DNA of 62,190 bases from JBQLZQ01 sp052168355 (lineage in GTDB: Bacteria > Pseudomonadota > Alphaproteobacteria > DSM-16000 > Inquilinaceae). Where the stretch lies: NCBI GenBank assembly GCA_052168355.1, contig JBQLZQ010000073.1, positions 1 to 62,190 on the forward strand, written 5' to 3'. The notes beneath the pieces are model-generated. The model was given only the letters and a program-made list of their open reading frames with translations. It searched no databases and was not told where the DNA came from. Position numbers and translations under genes: made by a program. Below are positions 18,041 through 25,910 of the stretch, one piece after another. The number at the start of each line of letters is the position of its first letter. Within the stretch, counting starts at the first letter, position 1.

Positions 18041-19681
18041 CTAGGCCGGCACGCCTACGCGCTGGGGCGGAAAGGTGACGGTAACGACGGTGCCCTCGCC
18101 GGGCGTACTGCCGATGCGCAGCGAGGCGCCATGCAGTTCGGCGAGGCGCTTGGCCAATGGCAGGCCAAGGCCGGTACCTTCATGTTCGCGGGTCGCGGCG
18201 GCGCCGACCTGGCGGAACGGCTCCATGGCCAGCTGCACCTCGTCGGCGGTCATGCCGATGCCCGTATCGATAACGGTCAGCTCCAGGGCTCCGGCGTCCC
18301 GGTCGCAGTTCGCCGAGACGGAAACCTTTCCGCCGGGCGGGGTGAACTTGACGGCGTTGGAGAGCAGGTTGAGGAAGATTTGCTTCAACCGCAGATGATC
18401 GGCGTTCAGGAGCGGCAGGTCCGCCGCCACATCCAGCGACAATGCCACGTTGCCGTTCCGGGCGCGATCGTTGACCAGAAGCAGGCACCCTTCCAGCAGT
18501 TTGGCGATTTTGATCGGCTCGTCACGCAGTTCGATGGTGCCCATCTCGATCTTCGACAGATCGAGAATGTCGTTGATGATGTCGAGAAGGTGCCGGCCGG
18601 AATTCAGGATGTGCTGGGCGTATTCGTGCTGGTTCTGGTTGAGCGGCCCGCAATATTCGTTGTCCAGCAGTTCGGCAAACCCAATGATGGCGTTCAGCGG
18701 GGTGCGCAGCTCGTGGCTCATATTGGCCAGAAACTCCGACTTCGTGCGGTTGGCGGCCTCGGCCTCGCGCATCGCGGTGCGGACGGCCTGCTCCAACCGT
18801 ATGTTGCGGTCGACATCGGTATGGGCGCCGACCAGGCGGTAAGGGCGCCCATCCTCGGTCCGCAGGGCCTGGCCGCGGGACAAGACCCACATCCACGAGC
18901 CGTCCTTACGCCGCATGCGGAAGGTGGTTTCGTAGTGGGTCGTGCGCCCTTCCAGATGCTCCCGTTCGGCTTGCCGGGTGGCCTCCAGATCGTCGGGATG
19001 AACCCGGTCGCTCCAGTCCTCCACCCGCCGGGTCAGCATGTCGCCGGTCTCGATGTCCTCGGGGCTGTATCCCAGCATGGTCCAAAACCGCTCCGAAAAC
19101 ACCACCGCGCCGGACTCCAGGTCCCGGTCCCAGATGCCGTCGGAGGTGCCCTGCAGGGCCAGGGCGTAGCGGTGCTCGCTGGTCCTGACCTGTTCCAGCG
19201 CGGTGTCCCGGTCGGTGACATCCAGAGCCAGCGAGGCAAAGGCCACGACCTCTCCATCGTCTTCGATCAGCGGCGTGTTGTACCATTCGCAGGTGATGCT
19301 TCGGCCGTCCTTGGCGATGTTGACGTTGACATCGCCCATCGGGCTGCGGGTCTGCAGCAGCCGGCGATAGAGCGCGCGCACCGACTCCCTCTGCGGCGGC
19401 GGCACCAGAAGGTCGACCGCGTTCCGACCGATCGCTTCCTGCGTTCTCCACCCGAAAATGCGTTCGGCCGCCGGGTTCCAATGGGTAATCCGGTGGTCGA
19501 GATCTATTTCCAGGGCCGCGACCGGTGTCTGCTCGAGATGGAGCTTGAGCCGGTGTTCGAGCTGAGCGCGCATCGCCATTTCGGTCGACGCCGTCTCCGC
19601 CTCGCGCGCATGGCGGTCATGGGCGGCCGCCAATTCCCCCTTGAGCCGTATGATCTCCGCGTCTCGCGGGTCTGACGACAT
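18041..19681 (-). CDS. Cytoplasmic PAS-PAS sensor histidine kinase
   Basis: A 546-residue kinase with no membrane helix. Order: a short coiled coil (about 1-45), PAS 1 (about 48-165), PAS 2 with PAC (about 175-300), a HisKA dimerisation domain with the phospho-accepting His in SHELRTPLNAIIGF, then HATPase_c with N-box LNLLSNAVKF, VIDTGIGM and the G2 box GTGLGLPLAK. The ATG at 19681 is chosen over an upstream start that would add 33 atypical residues. There is no adjacent response regulator, so it is an orphan; the signal is unknown. Confidence 0.9.
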   Translation of the reverse strand: MSSDPRDAEIIRLKGELAAAHDRHAREAETASTEMAMRAQLEHRLKLHLEQTPVAALEIDLDHRITHWNPAAERIFGWRTQEAIGRNAVDLLVPPPQRESVRALYRRLLQTRSPMGDVNVNIAKDGRSITCEWYNTPLIEDDGEVVAFASLALDVTDRDTALEQVRTSEHRYALALQGTSDGIWDRDLESGAVVFSERFWTMLGYSPEDIETGDMLTRRVEDWSDRVHPDDLEATRQAEREHLEGRTTHYETTFRMRRKDGSWMWVLSRGQALRTEDGRPYRLVGAHTDVDRNIRLEQAVRTAMREAEAANRTKSEFLANMSHELRTPLNAIIGFAELLDNEYCGPLNQNQHEYAQHILNSGRHLLDIINDILDLSKIEMGTIELRDEPIKIAKLLEGCLLLVNDRARNGNVALSLDVAADLPLLNADHLRLKQIFLNLLSNAVKFTPPGGKVSVSANCDRDAGALELTVIDTGIGMTADEVQLAMEPFRQVGAAATREHEGTGLGLPLAKRLAELHGASLRIGSTPGEGTVVTVTFPPQRVGVPA

Positions 19682-19816
19682 GCGTCGGGGCCTCAACTCT
19701 GCCAGTGCGTCATAGGAACGACTCAGAATAGCGCAGATCGGCCGGGCGGGTCGATAGACAGCGAAGGGCCGTTCGGGCACCGCCGGCGGGATGATTGAGC
19801 GGCTTATCCGTGGGAC

Positions 19817-20344
19817 TCATTCCGGTGCGGGGAGAGGGCGTTTGATGAGTGGCCCCAATCGCGCCTGAAGGTCGCGCGCGTCGTATTGCGCCGCGACGTC
19901 ACCGGGCGGAACGCCGTTATAGGCGCGAACCAGGACATAGCCCGTGTATCTGTTGATGGGGTCGTACCGCTCCGGCCCGTAGTATCCCGGCCAGTAGCCT
20001 TGTCCGTAAAACGGATAGCGATGGTGGAACGCGCCGGGGAACGGCGGCGGATATCCGGCCGCGCGATAGCGGGTGGTGCGCTCGATTTCCTGCTCGATGA
20101 TGGCGACGCCGCCATATCCGTGGACCGTGGCAAGCTCGGCGGCGCGGTGAAGCAGATAGTTCTCGACTGTGGCCCGGGGGGTGCGCGTGTTACCCTCGAA
20201 CTGGACGCGCCAAATGTCGTCGGCGAGCCGCTGTTCGGTGAACCCCCCGGCGTCGGCCAGGGGCTGATAGGGCGTGGGCCCGCGGTCTGCCGCGCAGCCG
20301 GTGGCCAGGACCAGAAGAATCGCGCAGCACCACTTCACCGCCAT
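19817..20344 (-). CDS. CC0125/CC1285-type outer-membrane lipoprotein
   Basis: A 175-residue predicted lipoprotein. The signal ends in the lipobox LATGC (Cys17). The mature part has the family pattern YQPLADAGGFTEQRL...DIWRVQFEGN...TVENYLLHRAAELATVHGY, then a Tyr/Pro/Gly-rich tail with PFYGQGYWPGYYGPERY. Function is not known for the family. The ATG at 20344 is used; one at 20356 would add four residues. It is divergent from the methyltransferase gene, only 10 bp away, so the two promoters must lie inside each other's coding region. Confidence 0.8.
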   Translation of the reverse strand: MAVKWCCAILLVLATGCAADRGPTPYQPLADAGGFTEQRLADDIWRVQFEGNTRTPRATVENYLLHRAAELATVHGYGGVAIIEQEIERTTRYRAAGYPPPFPGAFHHRYPFYGQGYWPGYYGPERYDPINRYTGYVLVRAYNGVPPGDVAAQYDARDLQARLGPLIKRPLPAPE

Positions 20345-20354
20345 GGGCAGACAC

Positions 20355-21005
20355 ATGGGTAAGAATTTGGCCGGCGACAATAGCCCGACCATCCATCCGG
20401 GCGGTGACGGCGTCCGCCGCCACGCACCCGCCGCCGAACGCAATCGCGGGCCTATCCTGTCCGTTCTGAAGCGGCTTTTCACACAGACGCGCTCGGTCCT
20501 GGAAATCGCCAGCGGCACCGGCCAGCACGCCGCCCATTGCGCGCCGGCCCTGCCGCACCTGACGTGGCAGCCGACCGAGACCGACCCGGATCTTCTGGCG
20601 AGTATCGCCGCCTGGGCCGTTGGCTCGGGCGCGGCCAATCTGCGCCCTCCGGTCCGCCTCGACGTCGCCGATTGGCCGTGGCCCGTGACAAAGACCGATG
20701 CGGTGGTCTGCATCAACCTTCTGCACATCGCGCCATGGCCCGTTGGCCAGTCCATGCTGCGGGGTGCCGGCGCCGTTCTGCCGCCCGGCGGGCTCCTGTA
20801 TCTCTATGGACCGTTCTTCGTCGAGGGCCGCGCGGCGGGGTCCGGCAATGCGGCATTCGACACCGCCCTGAGGGGCCGGGATCCGCGCCTTGGCGTCCGG
20901 ACGCTTGAGGCGGTGGTCGGTGAGGCGGCGGCCTGGGGGCTGGACTTGTCGGAGCGGATAGACATGCCGGCCGACAACCTTTCCGTTGTGTTCAAGAGAC
21001 GGTGA
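20355..21005 (+). CDS. DUF938 SAM-dependent methyltransferase-like protein
   Basis: A 216-residue class I methyltransferase-like protein of the DUF938 family. Diagnostic: RRHAPAAERNRGPIL, VLEIASGTGQHAAHCAPALPHL (SAM loop), LQPTE-like WQPTETD, VCINLLHIAPW and LYLYGPF. The substrate is unknown. The ATG at 20355 leaves a slightly long N-terminus; no strong ribosome site is visible. Confidence 0.87.
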   Translation: MGKNLAGDNSPTIHPGGDGVRRHAPAAERNRGPILSVLKRLFTQTRSVLEIASGTGQHAAHCAPALPHLTWQPTETDPDLLASIAAWAVGSGAANLRPPVRLDVADWPWPVTKTDAVVCINLLHIAPWPVGQSMLRGAGAVLPPGGLLYLYGPFFVEGRAAGSGNAAFDTALRGRDPRLGVRTLEAVVGEAAAWGLDLSERIDMPADNLSVVFKRR

Positions 21006-21306
21006 CGCCTACAATCCGCGCCCGCGCATCGTGGGTGGGCGATTCGCCAGGGCTACGGCCGGTCGGCGTGGCGTCGCCCTCGATACCGGGACTTCCGGTT
21101 TCGAATCGAGTATTTGTCACAGAGTTGATCCACCATGAGACAACCACCCCACCATAGACTAAGGCACAGCAGACCAAGACACAGCGATCGAACCCATTGA
21201 CCGGAACGGTATGGGGCGGGACGGAATTCCCGCTCTCGATGTCGTGAGGGAGGCAGGTTTGGCCCGTACCCCTTGCGGCGGATCATGACCAGGAGCGAGG
21301 GACATC
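21006..21306. other. Intergenic region, no gene recognised
   Basis: About 300 bp between the methyltransferase and bactofilin genes. Only short high-GC frames without family features are present. The last bases (GGAGCGAGGGACATC) supply the bactofilin ribosome site. Confidence 0.5.
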
Positions 21307-21972
21307 ATGTCGGTATTCGGCCGTAAGCCTCCTAGCCATGGCGCTCCGCCTGAACCGGATCGCGGCGGCGCCCGACCCAACAACCCGATCGAGGATCAGA
21401 AATCAATGCGCAACAAGCCGCCGAGCACGTCGTTCAAGCCCGAAATTCCCCGCCGGTCCGTCGACCTGCCGGGCGTGCCGCGGGTGCCGTCGCAATCGGC
21501 GCCTCAGACCGGGCAGGCCAGCCCGGCCGAACGCCCCGCCGAGGACAATGGCCGCAAATTGATCGTCGGGTACGGCATTTCCCTGTCGGGCGAGATCAGC
21601 GCCTGCGACCATTTGGTGGTTGAGGGCCTGATCGAGGCCAAGCTCAAGGACTGCATCAAGATCGACGTTGCCGACAGCGGCGTGTTCCGCGGCAGTGCCG
21701 AGGTGGACGACGCCGATATCGGCGGCCATTTCGATGGCGACCTGATCGTCCGAGGCCGGTTGAGCCTGCGCGGGAGCGGCGTTGTGTCCGGCACCTTGCG
21801 GTACGGCGAGCTGGCGGTGGAAGCCGGCGGGCGGATTATCGGCTCGATTGACCCGTTGGAAACCAGCGTCGCACGGCTCCAGGGGCAGCCGGCGGGCAAA
21901 CAGCCCTATCAGGCCAAGGCGGACGGGTCGACGTCGGCGCCACCCAACCAGGCGGCCGAGGCGGGAGACTGA
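21307..21972 (+). CDS. Bactofilin (polymer-forming cytoskeletal protein)
   Basis: A 221-residue bactofilin, which forms nucleotide-free cytoplasmic filaments that organise cell-wall or stalk-like structures. A proline-rich disordered N-terminus (1-82) precedes the beta-helix core (about 83-185: KLIVGYGISLSGEI, VVEGLIEAKL, FRGSAEVDDADIGGHFDGDL, GSGVVSGTLRYGELAV). A disordered C-terminal tail follows. It is monocistronic, with a hairpin 40 bp after the stop. Confidence 0.92.
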   Translation: MSVFGRKPPSHGAPPEPDRGGARPNNPIEDQKSMRNKPPSTSFKPEIPRRSVDLPGVPRVPSQSAPQTGQASPAERPAEDNGRKLIVGYGISLSGEISACDHLVVEGLIEAKLKDCIKIDVADSGVFRGSAEVDDADIGGHFDGDLIVRGRLSLRGSGVVSGTLRYGELAVEAGGRIIGSIDPLETSVARLQGQPAGKQPYQAKADGSTSAPPNQAAEAGD

Positions 21973-22010
21973 CCGTCGTCGACCACTCGATGGCGCACGG
22001 GGAAGGGGCG

Positions 22011-22048
22011 ATGACCGGGGCAGGCGACGTATGCTCCGCCCCGGTCAT
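22011..22048. terminator. Hairpin after bactofilin gene
   Basis: Perfect 11-bp stem (ATGACCGGGGC with its complement) and a 16-nt loop, starting 38 bp after the bactofilin stop. There is no T-run, so it is either a weak terminator or a 3' stabiliser. Confidence 0.55.
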
Positions 22049-22054
22049 TGACGG

Positions 22055-22252
22055 TCAGACTGAGCGACGATCAGTCTTTGTGGCATGGTCGAAGCGGCCG
22101 TGTCGATCGAGGGTGATGGTGAATTCCCAAAAAAGAGCTGTCGTGGCGCCTTGACATCCGCGTCGGATGGGGTCAAATTTTCCATAACGTGGTTGCCTGG
22201 CAGTCACGTAAAAGCCGTCGCACTCTCGTGCGATGACTCTCGGCAAGGTCAT
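22055..22252 (-). CDS. Possible small protein (65 aa), unsupported
   Basis: The only frame of note in the roughly 400-bp gap between the bactofilin and the first small lipoprotein. It starts with ATG and has an ordinary mix of residues (CDGFYVTARQPRYGKFDP), but no ribosome site, signal peptide or recognised domain. It may be spurious. Confidence 0.22.
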   Translation of the reverse strand: MTLPRVIARECDGFYVTARQPRYGKFDPIRRGCQGATTALFWEFTITLDRHGRFDHATKTDRRSV

Positions 22253-22279
22253 CGATCAGATGGGTAAGCCAGAATGAGA

Positions 22280-22312
22280 GAAAAGTAGACGGGGGCCGTC
22301 GAAGGCCCCCGT
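22280..22312 (-). terminator. Rho-independent terminator for the 22.4-kb lipoprotein gene
   Basis: On the minus strand, a 9-bp GC-rich stem (ACGGGGGCC/GGCCCCCGT) with a 6-nt loop is followed within a few bases by TTTT (AAAA at 22281-22284 on the plus strand). It lies 60 bp after the lipoprotein stop. Confidence 0.8.
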
Positions 22313-22371
22313 TTCACGTATACCGACCAAACCGAAACCACGGCCCCAACCCGGACGGGTTTTGACGGGTC

Positions 22372-22611
22372 TTATCCCTGGCCCGGCGCTTCGTTTTGGG
22401 GCGCCGGCCGTGGGTCGCGCGGAAAATACTGTTGTACGTAGGACGGGTTGAGCCGGATCGGATCGCATACCAGGGTGCGCCCGCCGCTCTCATTCGGAAC
22501 CGCCAGGTGTTTGCGCGAAACCTGGACGCAATCCGACGCGGCGAGACCATTGCCCGCGCAGGCGGCGAGCACGGGCAACAGGGCAAGACCGACAATGGCG
22601 GCAATTCTCAT
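22372..22611 (-). CDS. Small lipoprotein, copy A of a paralogous pair
   Basis: A 79-residue predicted lipoprotein with lipobox LAAC (Cys18). The mature part contains LAVPNESGG, VCDPIRLNPSYVQQYF and a Pro-rich end. The same pattern occurs in the protein at 23148-23396, so the two are paralogues separated by one small gene. Function unknown. The ATG at 22611 gives a clean signal peptide. It has its own terminator. Confidence 0.72.
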   Translation of the reverse strand: MRIAAIVGLALLPVLAACAGNGLAASDCVQVSRKHLAVPNESGGRTLVCDPIRLNPSYVQQYFPRDPRPAPQNEAPGQG

Positions 22612-22866
22612 GGGACCGGCTCCTCGTCGAGGGGGCAATAGGACAACCCGGTGCGATGACCAGGCGGGTGTCTGCCTACCACGGTCATTGCGTCAGGCGT
22701 CATTTCATATGGAGGCTGGTTGGCCTGCGTAACAGGGGCGGCCACGGCCGTGCGGCGGACGGTCGCTGTTGCCAGTCGGCGCGCGACCATGTCACGGTGC
22801 CATCCGGCCGCGTTGGCGCGGCCGTGTGCCGGCGTCTCGGCATTCCGTTTGCGGAGGGATCTTGTC

Positions 22867-23097
22867 TTGACCGATCAGGATTTTGACGTCGCGCTGGCGC
22901 TTCTCATGGAGGACATGGAAGGCGACCAGGGCGACCGGCACGAAATCTTCATGCGCGTAAAACAGATGATCGATCAGATGCGGGCGATGGGCATGCCGCC
23001 TCCCGACGATCTGGTTCGTTTGGAAGATCAGCTTGCCGCGGAGTTCGAGGAGGACGCGCGCAAGTCTCGCATTTCCGATCCTTCACGACCGTCATAG
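22867..23097 (+). CDS. Conserved-looking small acidic protein (76 aa), TTG start
   Basis: A soluble, Met- and Asp/Glu-rich, probably helical protein (DFDVALALLMEDMEGDQGDRHEIF...VKQMIDQMRAMGMPPPDD). The likely start is a TTG, with GGAGGG eight bases before it; no in-frame ATG or GTG precedes the helical region closely enough. It lies between two paralogous lipoprotein genes on the opposite strand and ends at a strong hairpin. No known domain is recognised. Confidence 0.6.
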   Translation: MTDQDFDVALALLMEDMEGDQGDRHEIFMRVKQMIDQMRAMGMPPPDDLVRLEDQLAAEFEEDARKSRISDPSRPS

Positions 23098-23104
23098 GCG
23101 GATC

Positions 23105-23125
23105 GGGAGGGGCCATGCCCCTCCC
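23105..23125. terminator. Bidirectional hairpin between convergent small genes
   Basis: Perfect 9-bp stem (GGGAGGGGC/GCCCCTCCC) with a 3-nt loop, 8 bp after one stop and 23 bp from the convergent lipoprotein stop. A run of Ts at 23136-23141 follows on the plus strand. Confidence 0.7.
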
Positions 23126-23147
23126 GCGCCCATGGGTTTTTCCACGA

Positions 23148-23396
23148 TCAGGTCGGGTTGATGGCCCGTCCGTCCTGAAAATACTCGTCGACATAGGCGG
23201 GGTTGATTTCCAGCGGATCGCAAACGATCGCCATGCCGCCGCTGGTCTGGGGAACGGCAAGGCGTTCCCTGGGGACGGAGGCGCAATTGTCGTCCGCCAT
23301 CCCGGTTCCCATCGTGTCGGAATGCGGGCGGGTGTTCATGCAGCCAGCCACGAGAAACGCGGCGGCAACGGGGATCATAAGGGCGAATTTGGTCAT
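23148..23396 (-). CDS. Small lipoprotein, copy B of a paralogous pair
   Basis: An 82-residue predicted lipoprotein with lipobox LVAGC (Cys19). Its mature region (LAVPQTSGG...VCDPLEINPAYVDEYFQDGR) matches copy A at 22372-22611 over about 40 residues. Each copy has two mature-region cysteines, about 30 residues apart (DNC and VCDP here, SDC and VCDP in copy A), which could form a disulfide. Function unknown. Confidence 0.72.
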   Translation of the reverse strand: MTKFALMIPVAAAFLVAGCMNTRPHSDTMGTGMADDNCASVPRERLAVPQTSGGMAIVCDPLEINPAYVDEYFQDGRAINPT

Positions 23397-23517
23397 TGCG
23401 TAACCTGCTCCCGGTAAAGGTTATGTCGCGGCGGCGATGTCGACCGCCCGTAGACAGTGAAACATCCTCGACCGCGGATTGTTCCAAATCGGTCCGTGCC
23501 GTGTTTCGAGACGGGCC

Positions 23518-24720
23518 TTAAGGAACGACCCCGAGATACTGGGCCCGAGGCCGGATCAGCCGGCCGGTGCGGTATTGTTCCATGGCGTGTCCGATCCACC
23601 CAACCGTGCGGCCGATGGCGAACAGGGCCAGGGGCGCGCCGTCCGGCAGGCCCAGAACCCGGGCCAGAAGGGCGGTGGCGAAGTCGATGGACGGCGGCAG
23701 GCCGGCAAGGTCGCTGGCGGCCTCGGCCACGGCGTGCGCGGCCGCGATATCGGGATGATCGGGCAGGGCGCGGGCCAGCATCCCGAGCAACGCCTTGGCC
23801 CTGGGGTCGCCGCCGGGATAGAGCCGGTGGCCGAACCCCGGAAGCCGGTCGCCGCGCCGCAGCATGTCGGCCACGACACCGCGCGGCGATGGCGTGTCCA
23901 GCAGCGTCGGCAACAGGGCCGAAACCCGGGCGGTCTGCCCTCCATGGCGCGGTCCGGCCAGGGCCGAAAGCCCGGCGAGCACCGTATTGTAGGGGGGCGC
24001 ACCGGTGGAGGCGACGCAGCGCACGGTAAAGGTCGAGGCATTCAGCTCGTGGTCGGCCATCAGCACCATCGATGCCCGGATCAGGTCAGCGGATCCTGCG
24101 TCGCAGCCCCAGCCTTCGGCCAGCGCCGCATGGGTTGGTGTCGCCCGCGGCGGCGACCTCGTGACCATGGCGGGAAGCCATCGCAGCAGCCGGGCGCCGG
24201 TTCGGGCCAGACCGTCAGGCGCCATGTTGAAGGACTCAAGATCGAACGACGCGGCATGGGGCAGCAGGCTGAGGCACCGCTCCAGCGGCGATAGGTGTTC
24301 GGCGGCTCGCAGCGCAGCGGCATAGCCGGGGGGCAGGGGCGGCGCCGATGCCGAAAAGGGATCGACGTCGCCGCACTCCCAGATCAACCCGGCGACGCTT
24401 TCCAGGGTCGCGTGCCGGGCCAGCCGCACGGCGTCGCGGCCGCGATAAAAAAATCGGTCGCCCGCGATCAGGGTGATCTCGGAGTCCAGCACCGGGGCGC
24501 CCCAGTCGAGGGCGCTGTCCGCGCGATCCGGGTCGTGGGCAGCGCCGGTGCGTCGATCGACCAGGGCGCGCACGTCGGCGGCCGGATAAAGCCGTGTCCG
24601 CCGGCCGGGTCGCGTTTCCGATCGGATCATGCCCCGGCTGACATAGGCGTAGAGGGTGGCGGTGCTGACATTCAGCTCCGCCGCCGCCTCCTTCGCCGTC
24701 AGAAAGGCCGTTTCGGTCAT
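23518..24720 (-). CDS. Citrate synthase-family enzyme fused to an N-terminal helix-turn-helix
   Basis: A 400-residue protein. Residues 1-55 are a MerR/excisionase-like helix-turn-helix (FLTAKEAAAELNVSTATLY, ...RLYPAADV). Residues about 70-400 are citrate synthase: MADHELNASTFT (His), GPRHGG, GFGHRLY (His) and SIDFATALL (Asp), so the catalytic triad is complete. It should condense an acyl-CoA with oxaloacetate; citrate versus 2-methylcitrate cannot be told. The ATG at 24720 opens directly into the HTH. It is divergent from a second citrate synthase, with an AT-rich palindromic region between them that the HTH may bind. Confidence 0.9.
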   Translation of the reverse strand: MTETAFLTAKEAAAELNVSTATLYAYVSRGMIRSETRPGRRTRLYPAADVRALVDRRTGAAHDPDRADSALDWGAPVLDSEITLIAGDRFFYRGRDAVRLARHATLESVAGLIWECGDVDPFSASAPPLPPGYAAALRAAEHLSPLERCLSLLPHAASFDLESFNMAPDGLARTGARLLRWLPAMVTRSPPRATPTHAALAEGWGCDAGSADLIRASMVLMADHELNASTFTVRCVASTGAPPYNTVLAGLSALAGPRHGGQTARVSALLPTLLDTPSPRGVVADMLRRGDRLPGFGHRLYPGGDPRAKALLGMLARALPDHPDIAAAHAVAEAASDLAGLPPSIDFATALLARVLGLPDGAPLALFAIGRTVGWIGHAMEQYRTGRLIRPRAQYLGVVP

Positions 24721-24727
24721 GGCTGTA

Positions 24728-24752
24728 TATTGATCAATACAATCAATATTGA
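24728..24752. promoter_or_regulatory. Double palindrome in the citrate synthase divergent promoter
   Basis: Two adjacent perfect palindromes, TATTGATCAATA (24728-24739) and TCAATATTGA (24743-24752), lie in a strikingly AT-rich 40-bp patch within the 92-bp gap between the two citrate synthase genes. The half-site TCAATA/TATTGA occurs in both. Probable operator and promoter for one or both genes. Confidence 0.6.
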
Positions 24753-24812
24753 CAATATATAAGAGGCTTCCGATCCTTTCATTCGGCTTTTGACGGTCGA
24801 AAGGAGAGGGAT

Positions 24813-25886
24813 ATGGGAGTGGGGTTGGACGATGCGGTGGCGGCCGAGACCGCACTGAGCCATGTCGATGGAGCCGAAGGCTTGCTCATCCTGCGCGGTC
24901 TGCGGGTGGAGGACGCGGCCCAGAAGATGGACTTCGAAGCCATGGCCGCCCTGTTGTGGCAGGGGCTGGCGCCCGAAGCCGATGATTCTTCGGGACTGAC
25001 ATCGGCCCTCGGCCGGGCGCGCACACGCGCCTTTGACCATCTGCCACGGCTGCTGCCGGCCGCCGACGGGCTGACTCCGGTGGAGGGGTTGCGGCTGTTG
25101 CTGGCCGGGCTTGCCGACCGGGAGCCCGGATCACACGCGGTATTGGCGGTCGCCGCGATGCCGGTGTTCGTGGCGGCCCTGGAGCGCAGGGCCAACGGGC
25201 TGGATCCGGTGGCCCCCGATCCGCGGGCGGGCCAGGCCACCGACCTGCTGACCATGCTGTCCGGAACCGAGCCGGATGCCAAGCGAGCCAAGGCGCTGGA
25301 CACCTATCTGGTCACCGTGGCCGATCACGGTCTCAATGCCTCGACCTTTGCCGCCCGAGTCGTCGCATCGACCCGGGCCGGTATGATCTCATCCCTGGTT
25401 GCCGCCCTGTGTGCGCTGAAGGGTCCTCTGCACGGCGGCGCGCCGGGCCCGGTGCTCGACATGCTCGACGCCATCGGCCGGCCGGAAAACGCGCGGCCCT
25501 GGCTGGCGGCGCGTTTGGCGGAGGGGGACCGGTTGATGGGGTTCGGCCATCGCGTCTACCGGGTGCGCGATCCAAGGGCCGATGTCCTGAAAAAGGCCCT
25601 GGCCGGTCTTCCGTCCGACCGGTCCGCCCTGGCCGAGGCGGTGGAGCGCGAGGCCCTGGATCTGCTGGCCCGGCACCGTCCCGGACGGGCCCTGGAGACC
25701 AATGTGGAGTTCGCCACGGCCCTGCTGCTCGATGCCGTCGGTCTGCCGCGGTCGCTCTTCACCTCCGTCTTCGCGGTCGGCCGCGCCGCCGGCTGGGCCG
25801 CCCATGTCATGGAACAGGAACGGGACGGCCGCCTGCTGCGCCCGGCATCGCGGTATGTCGGTCCCTGGCCCCAGGTGGCGGCCTGA
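24813..25886 (+). CDS. Citrate synthase-family enzyme (second paralogue)
   Basis: A 357-residue citrate/2-methylcitrate synthase-family protein without the HTH. Seen: VADHGLNASTFAARVVAS, GPLHGGAPG, MGFGHRVYRVRDPRADVL and TNVEFATALL. The catalytic Asp position of the partner (IDFAT) is Glu here (VEFAT), a variant found in some family branches. An AAGGAGAG ribosome site precedes the ATG. Divergent from the HTH-fused paralogue; the two could form a heteromer or serve different acyl-CoAs. Confidence 0.9.
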   Translation: MGVGLDDAVAAETALSHVDGAEGLLILRGLRVEDAAQKMDFEAMAALLWQGLAPEADDSSGLTSALGRARTRAFDHLPRLLPAADGLTPVEGLRLLLAGLADREPGSHAVLAVAAMPVFVAALERRANGLDPVAPDPRAGQATDLLTMLSGTEPDAKRAKALDTYLVTVADHGLNASTFAARVVASTRAGMISSLVAALCALKGPLHGGAPGPVLDMLDAIGRPENARPWLAARLAEGDRLMGFGHRVYRVRDPRADVLKKALAGLPSDRSALAEAVEREALDLLARHRPGRALETNVEFATALLLDAVGLPRSLFTSVFAVGRAAGWAAHVMEQERDGRLLRPASRYVGPWPQVAA

Positions 25887-25910
25887 CGGCGCGGGATCGA
25901 TCTCCAGGGA

